Assembly (NCBI GenBank): GCA_003220435.1
Contig: QHSL01000085.1
Coordinates: forward strand, 100,798-164,797
Direction: 5' to 3'
From: Candidatus Rokuibacteriota bacterium
GTDB taxonomy: Bacteria; Methylomirabilota; Methylomirabilia; Rokubacteriales; CSP1-6
DNA: 64,000 nt
The position numbers were made by a program, and so were the translations under genes. Shown here piece after piece: positions 36,653 to 44,912 of the stretch (its first letter is position 1; each line of letters opens with the position of its first letter). The notes beneath the pieces were generated by a model that did no database searches, was not told the DNA's origin, and saw only the letters and a program-made list of their open reading frames with translations.

Positions 36653-37329
36653 AGCTCCTCCTTCGCGACGTAGGCGCGGTAGAGCCCGGTCATGTACTGC
36701 CACCGCATCTCGGTCGCCTGGCGGACCGCGTCGATTGCGTCGGCCTGGAGCGCGCCGGTCGTGCAATGACGCTCGACGATCTGGTAGCCGCGCTCGCCGT
36801 GGACCTCATCCGCCTCGATGTGGATCGCGAAGAACTCGACCTCGCGATCGGTGAAGCCGTAGTGCGTCTTGAGCGGGGGGAGATTGCGCTGATAGATGCC
36901 CGGCACCTGGGACTCGAGCCCGACCAGCAAGCCCGCCGCCGCGACGTGGAACGGCTGGTGCGACATCTCGAAGCACCACGCGGTGAGGCCGCGGGTGGTC
37001 GGCAGCTGCTGCCGGGATTCGACCTCGGCGCGCGAGACGCCGCACGCCTCGGCGAAGCGGATCAGGAGGTCGACGTGCTTGGTGCCCGATTCCTCCTCGA
37101 TGATGTTCTCGAGCAGGAAATCCCGCGCGTCGGGATCGGCGCACCGGCCATACACCGTGGCGCACCAGCGGGGGAACTGTGAGACGTACTGGTAGTGCTG
37201 CGCGGCCCAGGCGCCGAGCTGAGCGCGCGTCAGCTCGCCGCGGACCCACTTGTCCGTGAACGGGTTCAGCCGGCTGTGCCGGGCGTTGACGGCAGCCTGG
37301 AGCTGCGTGCGGAACGGGCTGTCAGCCAT
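36649..37329 (-). CDS. PqqC/TenA-like protein, heme-oxygenase fold, possible di-iron enzyme
   Basis: The 226-aa protein is alpha-helical and related to PqqC/CADD-type proteins. ENIIEEESGTKH and AIHIEADEVHGERG contain the carboxylates and histidines that bind metal in di-iron members of this fold; PqqC itself is cofactor-free. Which chemistry applies is not clear. It heads the reverse-strand operon, with a GGAGG-type site before the ATG. A degraded regulator gene lies directly upstream. It could oxidise a small molecule with electrons from the Rieske protein. Confidence 0.8.
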   Translation of the reverse strand: MADSPFRTQLQAAVNARHSRLNPFTDKWVRGELTRAQLGAWAAQHYQYVSQFPRWCATVYGRCADPDARDFLLENIIEEESGTKHVDLLIRFAEACGVSRAEVESRQQLPTTRGLTAWCFEMSHQPFHVAAAGLLVGLESQVPGIYQRNLPPLKTHYGFTDREVEFFAIHIEADEVHGERGYQIVERHCTTGALQADAIDAVRQATEMRWQYMTGLYRAYVAKEEL

Positions 37330-37341
37330 GGGGGACCTCCT

Positions 37342-37503
37342 CTAGGGCGTGTCGATGATCGCGAGGTGCTCGCGGACCAGCGCCTGTGCGCGCCCCGGGG
37401 CGACGATCGACATCGTCCACGCCGGTTGGACTTCCTCGCGCATCTGCTCGAGAACTTGCAGCAGCTTCGTGTTGTCGGCCCGCTTCAGGAGATAGCGATG
37501 GAA
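37342..37503 (-). pseudogene. C-terminal remnant of a GntR-family (FCD) regulator
   Basis: A reverse frame of about 53 codons reads FHRYLLKRADNTKLLQVLEQ and, further on, a conserved REHLAII pattern, which is the last part of an FCD ligand-binding domain (FH..L..A.N..L and R..EH..I). The DNA-binding N-terminus and most of the FCD domain are absent, and no start codon fits. It lies 13 nt upstream of the PqqC/TenA-like gene, where a pathway regulator would be expected. Confidence 0.6.
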
Positions 37504-37568
37504 CGGTCGAGGCGAGGTAGCGGGGGCGTGCGCGTCGCATCGTCCGGACGGACTAATGACATACGAGA

Positions 37569-37576
37569 TGTATACA
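37569..37576. promoter_or_regulatory. TGTATACA palindrome, possible GntR operator
   Basis: A perfect 8-bp palindrome lies 66 nt upstream of the regulator remnant and 240 nt before the PqqC/TenA-like operon. GntR-FCD operators are often of this size and AT core. Chance occurrence is possible. Confidence 0.3.
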
Positions 37577-37602
37577 AGTCAAGAGGGCGGTCGACGGGGT
37601 CG

Positions 37603-38646
37603 TTACAGGGCGACGACGCGATTGCGGCCGAGGCGCTTGGCCTCGCCGAGCGCGCGGCCGGCCGCCCCGATGAGGTCGTCGGTCGAGGCGGCGTCGGCGG
37701 GAAGGCCGGCGACACCGAGGCTCGCGGTAGCCCGCCCGTGCGCGAACGCGTGGCCCTCCACGACTCCCCGGATCCGCTGGGCGTAGGTGACCGCGCCCGC
37801 CTTCGGCGTGTTGGCGAGGAGCGCCGCGAAGTCGTCCCCCTCCTGCCGGGAGATGATCGTGAAGCTCCGCGAGTGCTTCACGAGCAGGCGCGCGACCTCC
37901 TTGAGCACCTCGTCGCCGGCCGATCGGCCGTGCTCGTCGTTGAGCGTCTTGAAGTGGTCGACGTTGAGCACGACCAGCGACAGCGGATGGCCGAAGCGGG
38001 TATGGCGCTTGACCTCTTCCTCGATCCGCAGCGCGAAGTAGCGCCGGTTGTAGAGCTCGGTGAGGCTGTCCTTGAACGAGAGGTCCTCGAGTCGGGCGTT
38101 GCGGATCGCGACCGCGGCCTGGGACGCGAGCGCGCGAACCAGCTTCTCGTACTCGCGATCGAACGGCACGATCGCGCCGGAGTCGTCGAGGGCATTGAGG
38201 AGCTCGAGCACGCCGACGATGCTGCCGTTCAGGTCCTGGAGCGGCACGACCAGGACCGAACGGGTCGAGTAGTCGCTGGTGGCGTCGAACTTCTGGTTGA
38301 ACCCGCGGGTCTCCTGCACGCCGACCGCGTAGGCGTCGGCGACGTTGACCAGCTCTCCGGTCTGCGCGACGTGGCCGGCGAGGCTCGACTCGCTCAGCTG
38401 GAGGGGCTCGGCCTGGAGCAGGCGCTGGGTCTCGTGCTTGCCGAGCTTCTTCTCGAGGAAGTCGTTCTGCACGACCGCGAAGCGGAGGGTGTCCCCCTCC
38501 CGCAGGAACAGCGTGCCCGCCTCGGCGCGGGTGAACCGTCGCGCCTGGTCGAGGATCCGGTCGAGCAGCGCGTACAGGTCGCGCTCGCCCGTGAGCGCGA
38601 TGCCGATCTCGATGAGCTCGGCCAGGAGCTTCTCGCGGTCGACCAT
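37603..38646 (-). CDS. GAF-GGDEF protein with degenerate GGDEF signature
   Basis: The 347-aa protein has a GAF domain (~15-165) and a GGDEF domain (~180-345). Its signature reads EGDDF (RQEGDDFAALL) instead of GGDEF: the first glycine is glutamate and the catalytic fourth residue is aspartate. It is probably inactive or much changed as a diguanylate cyclase and may act as a c-di-GMP or GTP sensor or a partner of its neighbour. It is a clear paralogue of the next upstream gene, with an 11-nt gap, and forms one operon with it. Confidence 0.88.
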   Translation of the reverse strand: MVDREKLLAELIEIGIALTGERDLYALLDRILDQARRFTRAEAGTLFLREGDTLRFAVVQNDFLEKKLGKHETQRLLQAEPLQLSESSLAGHVAQTGELVNVADAYAVGVQETRGFNQKFDATSDYSTRSVLVVPLQDLNGSIVGVLELLNALDDSGAIVPFDREYEKLVRALASQAAVAIRNARLEDLSFKDSLTELYNRRYFALRIEEEVKRHTRFGHPLSLVVLNVDHFKTLNDEHGRSAGDEVLKEVARLLVKHSRSFTIISRQEGDDFAALLANTPKAGAVTYAQRIRGVVEGHAFAHGRATASLGVAGLPADAASTDDLIGAAGRALGEAKRLGRNRVVAL

Positions 38647-38657
38647 GGGTATCCGCC

Positions 38658-39719
38658 TCAGGGCACCGCGACCCGGTTTCGGCCCGCGCGCTTCGCCTCG
38701 TAGAGCGCCTGGTCGGCCGCCCCGATGAGGTCGTCGACGTTCGTCGCGTCCTCGGGAATGCTGGCGACGCCGAGGCTCATGGTGACCGGCGCGAGCGCGA
38801 AGGGATGCTGCTCGATCACGGTGCGGATCCGGTCGGCGTAGGTCACGCCGCCGCCCTTCGCGGTGTTGACGAGGATGATGGCGAACTCGTCGCCGCCGTA
38901 CCGGGTGACGATGCTGAAGCTCCGCGAGTGCTTCACGAGCAGCTGCGCGACGGCGCGCAGCGCCTCGTCGCCCGCCCGGTGGCCGAAGCGGTCGTTGACC
39001 TCCTTGAAGTGGTCCAGGTCCACCAGGGCGAGCGAGAGCGGCTCGCCGAACCGGCAGTGGCGCTTGAACTCCTCCTCGATCCGGATCGTGAAGTACCGCC
39101 GGTTGTAGACGTCGGTCAGCGCGTCCTTGAACGAGAGGTCCTCGAGCCGAGCGTTGCGCAGCGCGACCGCAGCCTGCGACGCCAGTGAGCGTACGAGGGA
39201 CTCGTATTGCGAGTCGAAGGGCACGACGCGTCCGCGATCGAGCGCGTTGATCAGCTCGAGCACCCCCGTTATGTTGCCGGTCGGATCCTGCAGCGGAACG
39301 ACGAGAATCGACTGGGTGCGGTAGCTCAGGCGCGCGTCCACACGCGAGTCGTGGGCATACGGGCGATCCGATGGGATCATGTAGGAGTCGTGCAGGTTGA
39401 GGATGTCGCCGGTCAGCGCGACATGGCCGGCGAGGCTCAGCTCTCGCACATTCAGGGGCTCGGCCTGCAGGCGGCGCCGCATCTCCTCGAGGCCGAGCTC
39501 GCGGGCGAGCTTGTCGTTCTGAACCACGGAGAACCGGAGCTGGTCCCCCTCCCGAAGGAACAGCGTGCCTGCCTCCGCCCGGGTAAAGCGCCGGGCCTCG
39601 GTCAAGATGCGCTCGAGCAACGTCGCCAGGTTCTGCTCGCTGGTGAGATTGATCCCGATCTGGACCAGGTCCTTGAAGGCCTGGGTCAGATTCAGCGATG
39701 GCACTTCTGGTTGCCTCAC
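38658..39719 (-). CDS. GAF-GGDEF diguanylate cyclase
   Basis: I take the GTG at 39719 behind GGAGG as start (353 aa); TTG 39749 would add ten residues. A GAF sensory domain (~15-175) is followed by a GGDEF domain with an intact TRYGGDEFAI motif and no RxxD inhibitory site before it. It should make c-di-GMP from two GTP. No membrane helix is seen. It is the first gene of the operon that also holds the degenerate copy, and a sigma-54 promoter lies 79 nt upstream. Confidence 0.9.
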   Translation of the reverse strand: MRQPEVPSLNLTQAFKDLVQIGINLTSEQNLATLLERILTEARRFTRAEAGTLFLREGDQLRFSVVQNDKLARELGLEEMRRRLQAEPLNVRELSLAGHVALTGDILNLHDSYMIPSDRPYAHDSRVDARLSYRTQSILVVPLQDPTGNITGVLELINALDRGRVVPFDSQYESLVRSLASQAAVALRNARLEDLSFKDALTDVYNRRYFTIRIEEEFKRHCRFGEPLSLALVDLDHFKEVNDRFGHRAGDEALRAVAQLLVKHSRSFSIVTRYGGDEFAIILVNTAKGGGVTYADRIRTVIEQHPFALAPVTMSLGVASIPEDATNVDDLIGAADQALYEAKRAGRNRVAVP

Positions 39720-39797
39720 CAACCCCTCCGGGCGGACGTTGCTGTGCAAGGCGCAATCCCCAAATACATCGAGCTAGACCACGGCGTCGTACAATCC

Positions 39798-39814
39798 AGC
39801 AATATAGATGCCAG
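39798..39814 (-). promoter_or_regulatory. Sigma-54 promoter of the GAF-GGDEF operon
   Basis: Read on the reverse strand, CTGGCATCTATATTGCT fits YTGGCACRNNNNTTGCW with two mismatches (C to T and R to C) and an exact 10-nt GG-to-GC spacing. Transcription would begin near 39787, about 68 nt before the GTG. Confidence 0.7.
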
Positions 39815-40067
39815 AAAATGATACGACCAGCATGAGAAAATCACCCTTGAATTCCTATGTGTTGACGAAATCACGCAAACAGGCTCCTGGGCTTCCGGAA
39901 AGCCTTTGTCCATGTAATTTCTTACCATTGAACAATTTGTTGCCGAAGTTGGGTATTTGGATGACCGGATGGCAGCAGACCGATCCCCGGCGTGTCATCC
40001 TGGCGATTCTGGGTAGGTTCAACAGCCGGAACTGCATGATTTCGTTTGGCGAAATCTTCGGCCCTCC
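39815..40067. other. AT-richer intergenic region between two divergent sigma-54 promoters
   Basis: This stretch has clearly lower GC content than its surroundings and no convincing gene. It contains the palindrome AACAATTTGTT (39931-39941) and a GGCTT/AAGCC hairpin around 39892-39906. It is the natural place for shared enhancer and IHF-type sites serving both promoters. Confidence 0.5.
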
Positions 40068-40084
40068 CTGGCACAACCGTTGCT
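40068..40084 (+). promoter_or_regulatory. Perfect sigma-54 promoter of the 453-aa protein gene
   Basis: CTGGCACAACCGTTGCT matches every defined base of the -24/-12 consensus. The predicted start lies near 40095, leaving a short leader with GGAG before the ATG at 40110. Confidence 0.85.
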
Positions 40085-40109
40085 CAAAAGGGCCCCGGAG
40101 ATCTGTGGC

Positions 40110-41471
40110 ATGAAGCTGACTTTCAAGCGGCGCGAAGTCAAGAGCCTCCACGATCTCGGGACGCTTGTGGCCGAGAACGCCGACGCCATCGAGCCCGGGC
40201 TCCAGATCCTCAGCTCCAGTTTGAACCTCGGACGCACCAGCGTCGACCTCGCGGCAATCGACCACACGCACACCCCGGTGCTCGTCGCGCTGGCGCTCAC
40301 GGCGGACGACGCGCTGCTGGTGAGGGCGCTCGAAGCGTACGCGTGGTGCCTCGAGTACCCGGAGTCGGTGCAGCGGCTCGTTCCCGCGAATGTGCAGCCC
40401 AACTGGCCGCCCCGGGTCGTCTTCGTGGCCGAGCGGCTCCTCGAGTCGTTCGTGAGGAAGCTGCGTCTGCTCAAGTTCTCCTCCGTCGATTGCTTCGAGT
40501 TCCGGTACATCGAGGTCAACGGTGCGACCGGCTTCTACCTGGACCGGGTCGACTGGGTTACGAGCACGACGAGCTCTCAGGACGACTCCGACCGTCCCGA
40601 GCCTCCGGCGAGCCCGTTCCACGAAGAGCCGAAGGCGGCGTCGTTGGGGCCCAACGGGACCAAGAGCCGCGAGCTCGGTGACAGCGAGCTCTCGCAGGTG
40701 ACTCTCCGGGGGCTCCGCGGGCCGGCCGACGAGCCGAAGAATCGGAAGTGGCTCGACCTGCTCGATACGCCGGCCGTGCCCGTCAAGGAACCCGAGGTGC
40801 CAACGGTCGCCCAGGCGCCGAAGGTCGAGCGGGAGACCCCGGAGCCCGAGCCGCCCGCCAAGAGCGATGGCGCGTCCCGCAGCGAGCTCGCTCCGACCTG
40901 GCGGAAATTCCTCGACAAGCTGACGGGCACGTTCGAGCCGCGGCCCGCAGCGCCGCCGCCGCCCGAGCCGCCGCGGCCGACCCCGCCCCCGGCGCCGGCG
41001 TCGCCGCTGGTTCTCCAGACGTACGCCGCCGAGATCGAGGTCACCGCCGAAGACGTCGCGCCCGACGAGCCCAAGGAGACGGGACTGACGGAGAAGCAGA
41101 AGATGATTCTGAAAGGGCTCAAGCTGCCCGACAACGGCGAGCTCGCGCCCCAATGGCGCAAGTTCCTCGACGGCCCGGCGCTCGACGACTCGAAGATCTC
41201 GGTCGTCCGCGCCTATCTGCAGCGCGAGTTTCCGCTGTCCACCGTCTACGACTTCCACGACTTCCAGCGTAACGCCCAGGTGTTCCAGCTCCAGGACAAC
41301 CACGGGAAGGTCGCGCAGCTCATCACGATGACCGCCGAGTTCTTCGACGCCCACCGCGATCTCGAGATCCGGGCGTGGATCGAGAAGCACAAGGTCGCGC
41401 AGGCGATGCGACAGGCGGGCCAGGCGGGCGTGCTGGTCACCCCGGCTGGACTGCAGATCGAACGGCGGTAG
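40110..41471 (+). CDS. 453-aa protein of unknown function, nuclease-like N-domain, proline-rich linker, repeats
   Basis: The N-terminal ~150 residues follow a pattern like the PD-(D/E)XK fold of NucS/DUF91 proteins: a helix with acidic residues, SVDLAAID, a VALAL strand where ELK would sit, then LVRALEAYAWCLEYP. The catalytic lysine and glutamate are absent, so it would be inactive. The middle is proline-rich and charged, with a polyproline block near residue 270-300. A short motif, ELAPxWRKFLD, occurs at 258-269 and 343-354, and a related KWLDLLD lies earlier. The C-terminal part is helical. The sigma-54 promoter is perfect. Confidence 0.75.
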   Translation: MKLTFKRREVKSLHDLGTLVAENADAIEPGLQILSSSLNLGRTSVDLAAIDHTHTPVLVALALTADDALLVRALEAYAWCLEYPESVQRLVPANVQPNWPPRVVFVAERLLESFVRKLRLLKFSSVDCFEFRYIEVNGATGFYLDRVDWVTSTTSSQDDSDRPEPPASPFHEEPKAASLGPNGTKSRELGDSELSQVTLRGLRGPADEPKNRKWLDLLDTPAVPVKEPEVPTVAQAPKVERETPEPEPPAKSDGASRSELAPTWRKFLDKLTGTFEPRPAAPPPPEPPRPTPPPAPASPLVLQTYAAEIEVTAEDVAPDEPKETGLTEKQKMILKGLKLPDNGELAPQWRKFLDGPALDDSKISVVRAYLQREFPLSTVYDFHDFQRNAQVFQLQDNHGKVAQLITMTAEFFDAHRDLEIRAWIEKHKVAQAMRQAGQAGVLVTPAGLQIERR

Positions 41472-41473
41472 GG

Positions 41474-41911
41474 CTAGCTCCTCCAGCTCCAGAAGGTCGT
41501 TCGCTCGGGCGAGATGCGAATCACGATCGCGGTGTCCCGGTCGAGCCCCATCGCGCGATACTGCGGGTACTTCGCCCGCAGCAGATCGACGGCGAGGGCA
41601 CGCTCCGGACCCTCGCCGAGGATGTCGGCGCGCCCCTGGACGATCACCCAGCAGAGCTGCGACCAGTCCTCGTCGTAGCGATCGACCACCAGGGACACGC
41701 GCGGGTTGTCGGCGATGTTGCGGACACGCCGCAGGGCCCGCGGCGCGACCCGCTTGGGCTTGGCGTCGATCGCCGAGAAGCAGGCGCGCCCGTCGAAGAC
41801 GTAGCACACCGGCACCACTAGCGGCTGTCCCTCGCGATCCGCCGTGCCGAGCCGCGCGACCCGACTCTCGCGCAGGAGCTCGGCGGCCGCGGCGGACAGC
41901 TCCGCACTCAC
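41474..41911 (-). CDS. PPOX-class F420-dependent protein (TIGR03668-like)
   Basis: The 145-aa split-barrel protein begins with a helix, then VARLGTADREGQP and VVPVCYVFDG, typical of the Rv0121/TIGR03668 group of pyridoxamine-oxidase-fold proteins that bind F420 or flavin. The end reads RTTFWSWRS. Its start overlaps the LLM gene stop by 4 nt, and it is the last gene of the LigAB operon. Substrate unknown. Confidence 0.85.
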   Translation of the reverse strand: MSAELSAAAAELLRESRVARLGTADREGQPLVVPVCYVFDGRACFSAIDAKPKRVAPRALRRVRNIADNPRVSLVVDRYDEDWSQLCWVIVQGRADILGEGPERALAVDLLRAKYPQYRAMGLDRDTAIVIRISPERTTFWSWRS

Positions 41912-42744
41912 GGGATCAGCTTGGCGTACTGGTCGAGCAGCGGCAGGACCGCGTCGCGACCCTCCGAGGGCAATCTGAAGATGGCTCGGGTGATGCCGGC
42001 GCCGACGTATGTGTCGAGGGTGGCGCGCTCCGCCTTCGCGCCGAACACCGACGTGGAGATCGTCTTGGGGTCACGGCCGGCCTTCGCCGCGCGCGCCCGC
42101 AGATCGGCCAGGCCCGGCAGGATCGCGTCGGCGTTGCGCCCGCGCGGGAACCAGCCCTCGCAGAAGTCCACCACGCGCTGGAGCGTATAGGCGCTCTCGC
42201 CGCCCAGCAGCACCGGCGGATGCGGCTTCTGGACGGGCTTCGGATAGGACCACATCGGATCGAAGTCGACGAAGTCGCCGTGGTACTCGGGCGTTTCCTT
42301 CGTCCAGATCTCCTTCATCGCGAGGATCCGCTCGCGCAGGAGCTGGAAGCGCGACTTGAAGACGGTGCCGTGGTCTTCCATCTCCTCGGCGTTCCAGCCC
42401 CCGCCGATGCCGAACAGAAACCGTCCGTTCGACAGCAGATCGAGCGTCGCGATCGTCTTGGCGAGCGTGATCGGATCGTGCTCGACGACCAGGCAGATGC
42501 CGGTGCCGACCTTGAGGCGGCGGGTCGCCGCCGCCGCGGCCATCAGCCCCACGAACGGGTCGAGCGTGTGCCAGTACTCCTTCGGCAGCGGGCCGCCGCC
42601 CGCGAACGGCGAGCGCCGGCTCGTCGGGATGTGGGTGTGCTCGGTGACGAACAGCGACTCGAACCCGCGCTCCTCGGCCGCGCGCGCCAGCTCGTCGATG
42701 CGGATCGAATAGTCCGTGGGGAAGATGAAGACGCCGTAATGCAT
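41908..42744 (-). CDS. LLM-class F420-dependent oxidoreductase (TIGR03619-like)
   Basis: From the ATG at 42744 the protein is 278 aa, a luciferase-like barrel with LFVTEHTHIP and GRFLFGIGGGWN, the usual F420/FMN-binding signatures, and PPVLLGGES near the C-terminal part. It belongs to the dehydrogenase branch of the family. It sits between the formamidase and PPOX genes and may share the same F420 chemistry. A GAGGATC site precedes the ATG. Confidence 0.86.
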   Translation of the reverse strand: MHYGVFIFPTDYSIRIDELARAAEERGFESLFVTEHTHIPTSRRSPFAGGGPLPKEYWHTLDPFVGLMAAAAATRRLKVGTGICLVVEHDPITLAKTIATLDLLSNGRFLFGIGGGWNAEEMEDHGTVFKSRFQLLRERILAMKEIWTKETPEYHGDFVDFDPMWSYPKPVQKPHPPVLLGGESAYTLQRVVDFCEGWFPRGRNADAILPGLADLRARAAKAGRDPKTISTSVFGAKAERATLDTYVGAGITRAIFRLPSEGRDAVLPLLDQYAKLIP

Positions 42745-42766
42745 GGATCCTCCTGTGGGGCGGGCG

Positions 42767-43705
42767 TCACACGAAGATGGACTCGGGCAGGAACGCCGAG
42801 ACGATCCAGTTCGGCGCGTCCACGATCTCGCTGATCTTGAGGTCGACGGCCACGCTGCAGAGGATGTACGCTTCCTCACGGCTGAGCCCGCGCTCGGTCG
42901 CAAGGTGGTCGATCATGTACCGGATCGCCTGCTGAGCGCCGGCAAAGAGGTCGGGGCCGGCGGCGGTCGTGACGAAGCACGGCCCGCGGTCGGCCGCCGC
43001 CAGGAACGGCCCGCGCGTCCGGAACTGCGGCTCCTTGAGCTCCCGTCCCTTCGTGAGGCCGAACCGGAGCGTGACCTGTCCCATCATCTCGACCGCGGTG
43101 ACGCACACCTCGCCGTCGCCCTGCGCCGCGTGGGCGTCGCCGACGCTGAACAGCGCGCCGTCCACCCACACCGGCAGCGAGAGCGTGGTTCCGGCGACGA
43201 GGTGCTTGACGTCCATGTTGCCGCCGTTCTTCCGCGGCGGCATCGTGCTGTGCGACCCGGGCTCGTCCAGCGCGACGCCCATCACGCCCGGAAACGGCGA
43301 GATCGGCACGGCGATGTCCCGGCTCATCCGCGCGTGGGTGCCGTCGCTCAGGTCCCAGATCGTCAGGTGAGGCTTCGGGAACTCGGCCTCCGGCATGAGG
43401 CCGCGCCCCGGACGGATCGCCGTCCAGCCGAACGCGGCGGCGGGCTTCACGTCGAGGATCTCGACCGTGAGCACGTCGCCCCGCTGGGCGCCCCGGACGC
43501 TCACCGGCCCCGTCAGCGGATGGCCGCGGAACGGGCCACGCCCAAGGACGTCGGCGCTGGTCGACGACGGCGAGTAGTAGCCGTCGGCTGCGTCGCGCGT
43601 GTCGAAGATCACCGTGTCGCCCGGATCGATCGTCAGCCGGGGCGGCAGCGCGTTGTTCCACTCCCGATGGACCGTGCCGCGATCGAGATGATGAGTAGTC
43701 GGCAT
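42767..43705 (-). CDS. Acetamidase/formamidase family protein
   Basis: This 312-aa protein has the FmdA/AmdA pattern: GDTVIFDTRDAADG, GHPLTGPVSVRGA, NMDVKHLVAG and GDAHAAQGDGE. The last holds the residues of the metal or active site. Members hydrolyse formamide, acetamide or other short amides. Here it is placed between LigB and the LLM gene, in what looks like a degradation operon for an aromatic or N-containing compound. Confidence 0.9.
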   Translation of the reverse strand: MPTTHHLDRGTVHREWNNALPPRLTIDPGDTVIFDTRDAADGYYSPSSTSADVLGRGPFRGHPLTGPVSVRGAQRGDVLTVEILDVKPAAAFGWTAIRPGRGLMPEAEFPKPHLTIWDLSDGTHARMSRDIAVPISPFPGVMGVALDEPGSHSTMPPRKNGGNMDVKHLVAGTTLSLPVWVDGALFSVGDAHAAQGDGEVCVTAVEMMGQVTLRFGLTKGRELKEPQFRTRGPFLAAADRGPCFVTTAAGPDLFAGAQQAIRYMIDHLATERGLSREEAYILCSVAVDLKISEIVDAPNWIVSAFLPESIFV

Positions 43706-43723
43706 CGCGTCAGGTACCTCCAG

Positions 43724-44566
43724 TCACTTCGCCAGCTCGTTCCAGACCACCATGCCCGTGCCCGAGCGCCACGCGACCGCCGGCATGTACGCGAGGACGT
43801 CCGCCGGGCCCTGGGTGACGGCGAGGACCAGGATCCACGCCAGCAGCTCGGCGGTGCCGCCGGAGCCCGCCGCCTCCATGCGCTCGAGCGCGCACTCGCG
43901 AAGCAGCGCGGCGTGGTCGCCCCGCTTGAGCAGATCGAGGAACCAGCGATCGAACTCCTCGTCGACCCAGAAGTAGCGCGGCCCGCCCGGCTCGTGCGAG
44001 AGGCCGCCGGTGGCGATCACCGCGATCCGCTCGTCGCCGGGATAGGCGCGCAGGATCTCGTGCATGAGCGTCCCGACCCGGTAGGCGCGCTCGGGCGTCG
44101 GGATCGGCGGGACAGTGCAGTTCATCGTCACCGGGACCAGGCGGAACTGCGCGTCCGGGTTCAGGTAGTGGGTCGGCACCGAGATCCCGTCGTCGAACTG
44201 CATCTGGCGCAGGTAGGCGAGGGCGAGCCCGCGCCGCGCGCCGTCGTTGACGATCCAGCGCGCCAGCGCCGAGTGGCCGGCGACGCGGTACTTCTCCATG
44301 GCGAGCCACTCGTCGAACCACTCGGCGGGGCCGACGTGCTCCTCGGCGATCCCCACGGTGTACTCGGGCACGTTGTTGATCGGCCAGTTGAGCAGGTGGT
44401 CATTGCTGAACATCACGAGCACGTCCGGCCGCGCGGTCTCCAGCCGGCGCCGCATCTCGGCGGTCGCCTGGAGGGCCAGCTGCTGGTACTCCTGCGAGGC
44501 GCGCGTGAACCAGCCGGTGAGCCCGGGCGAATGGGTCATGGCCATCGCGGCGACGATCTGCGCCAT
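43724..44566 (-). CDS. Extradiol ring-cleavage dioxygenase, LigB-type catalytic subunit
   Basis: The ATG at 44566 gives 280 aa. MTHSPGLTG and FSNDHLLNW hold the two histidines, and a later glutamate completes the Fe(II) site of LigB enzymes. ATGGLSHEPGG carries the base histidine for substrate activation. It cleaves protocatechuate- or gallate-like catechols with O2 next to a hydroxyl. The partner LigA-type subunit is encoded immediately upstream, start and stop sharing a base. Confidence 0.88.
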   Translation of the reverse strand: MAQIVAAMAMTHSPGLTGWFTRASQEYQQLALQATAEMRRRLETARPDVLVMFSNDHLLNWPINNVPEYTVGIAEEHVGPAEWFDEWLAMEKYRVAGHSALARWIVNDGARRGLALAYLRQMQFDDGISVPTHYLNPDAQFRLVPVTMNCTVPPIPTPERAYRVGTLMHEILRAYPGDERIAVIATGGLSHEPGGPRYFWVDEEFDRWFLDLLKRGDHAALLRECALERMEAAGSGGTAELLAWILVLAVTQGPADVLAYMPAVAWRSGTGMVVWNELAK

Positions 44567-44910
44567 CAGCGGCCTCGCTCGAGGCGTTCCTGCAGGGCCA
44601 TCGCCTGGGCGGTCTCCGCCGGGAACGCGCGCTTGTAGCACTCGAGGGCGGCGCTGGCGTTGCTGTTGTGCGAGGCGCCGAAGAACAGGCGGAGGATCTG
44701 GGGCACGTAGTACTGGTGGACGCCGAGGTCCATCAGGCGCCGCGGATCCTTGTCACGCAGGGCCTCGTACTCGGCGCGGCTCAGGCCGAACTCGCGCGCC
44801 AGCCCTTCGAGGTCGCTCGCGAATCGCGCCCGCAGCGCCGCGTCGCCCCGGACCCGGAAGATCATCTCGTTGGTCGGCAGCGTCTTGTCGCAGCGCTCGA
44901 CGTTGCCCAT
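44566..44910 (-). CDS. LigA-type alpha subunit of extradiol dioxygenase
   Basis: The 114-aa helical protein from ATG 44910 matches LigA domains: FASDLEGLAREFGLSRAEY, LMDLGVHQYYVPQILRLFFG. LigA covers the substrate pocket of LigB. The frame continues upstream into the broken cupin gene, but those codons look unrelated, so the internal ATG is preferred. It is the first intact gene of the LigAB, formamidase, LLM, PPOX unit. Confidence 0.85.
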   Translation of the reverse strand: MGNVERCDKTLPTNEMIFRVRGDAALRARFASDLEGLAREFGLSRAEYEALRDKDPRRLMDLGVHQYYVPQILRLFFGASHNSNASAALECYKRAFPAETAQAMALQERLERGR

Positions 44911-44912
44911 CG

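Noticed and set aside
39855-41807. 650-codon reverse frame through the 453-aa protein gene
   Set aside because: It opposes a gene with a perfect promoter and ribosome-binding site, and its composition is that of a shadow.
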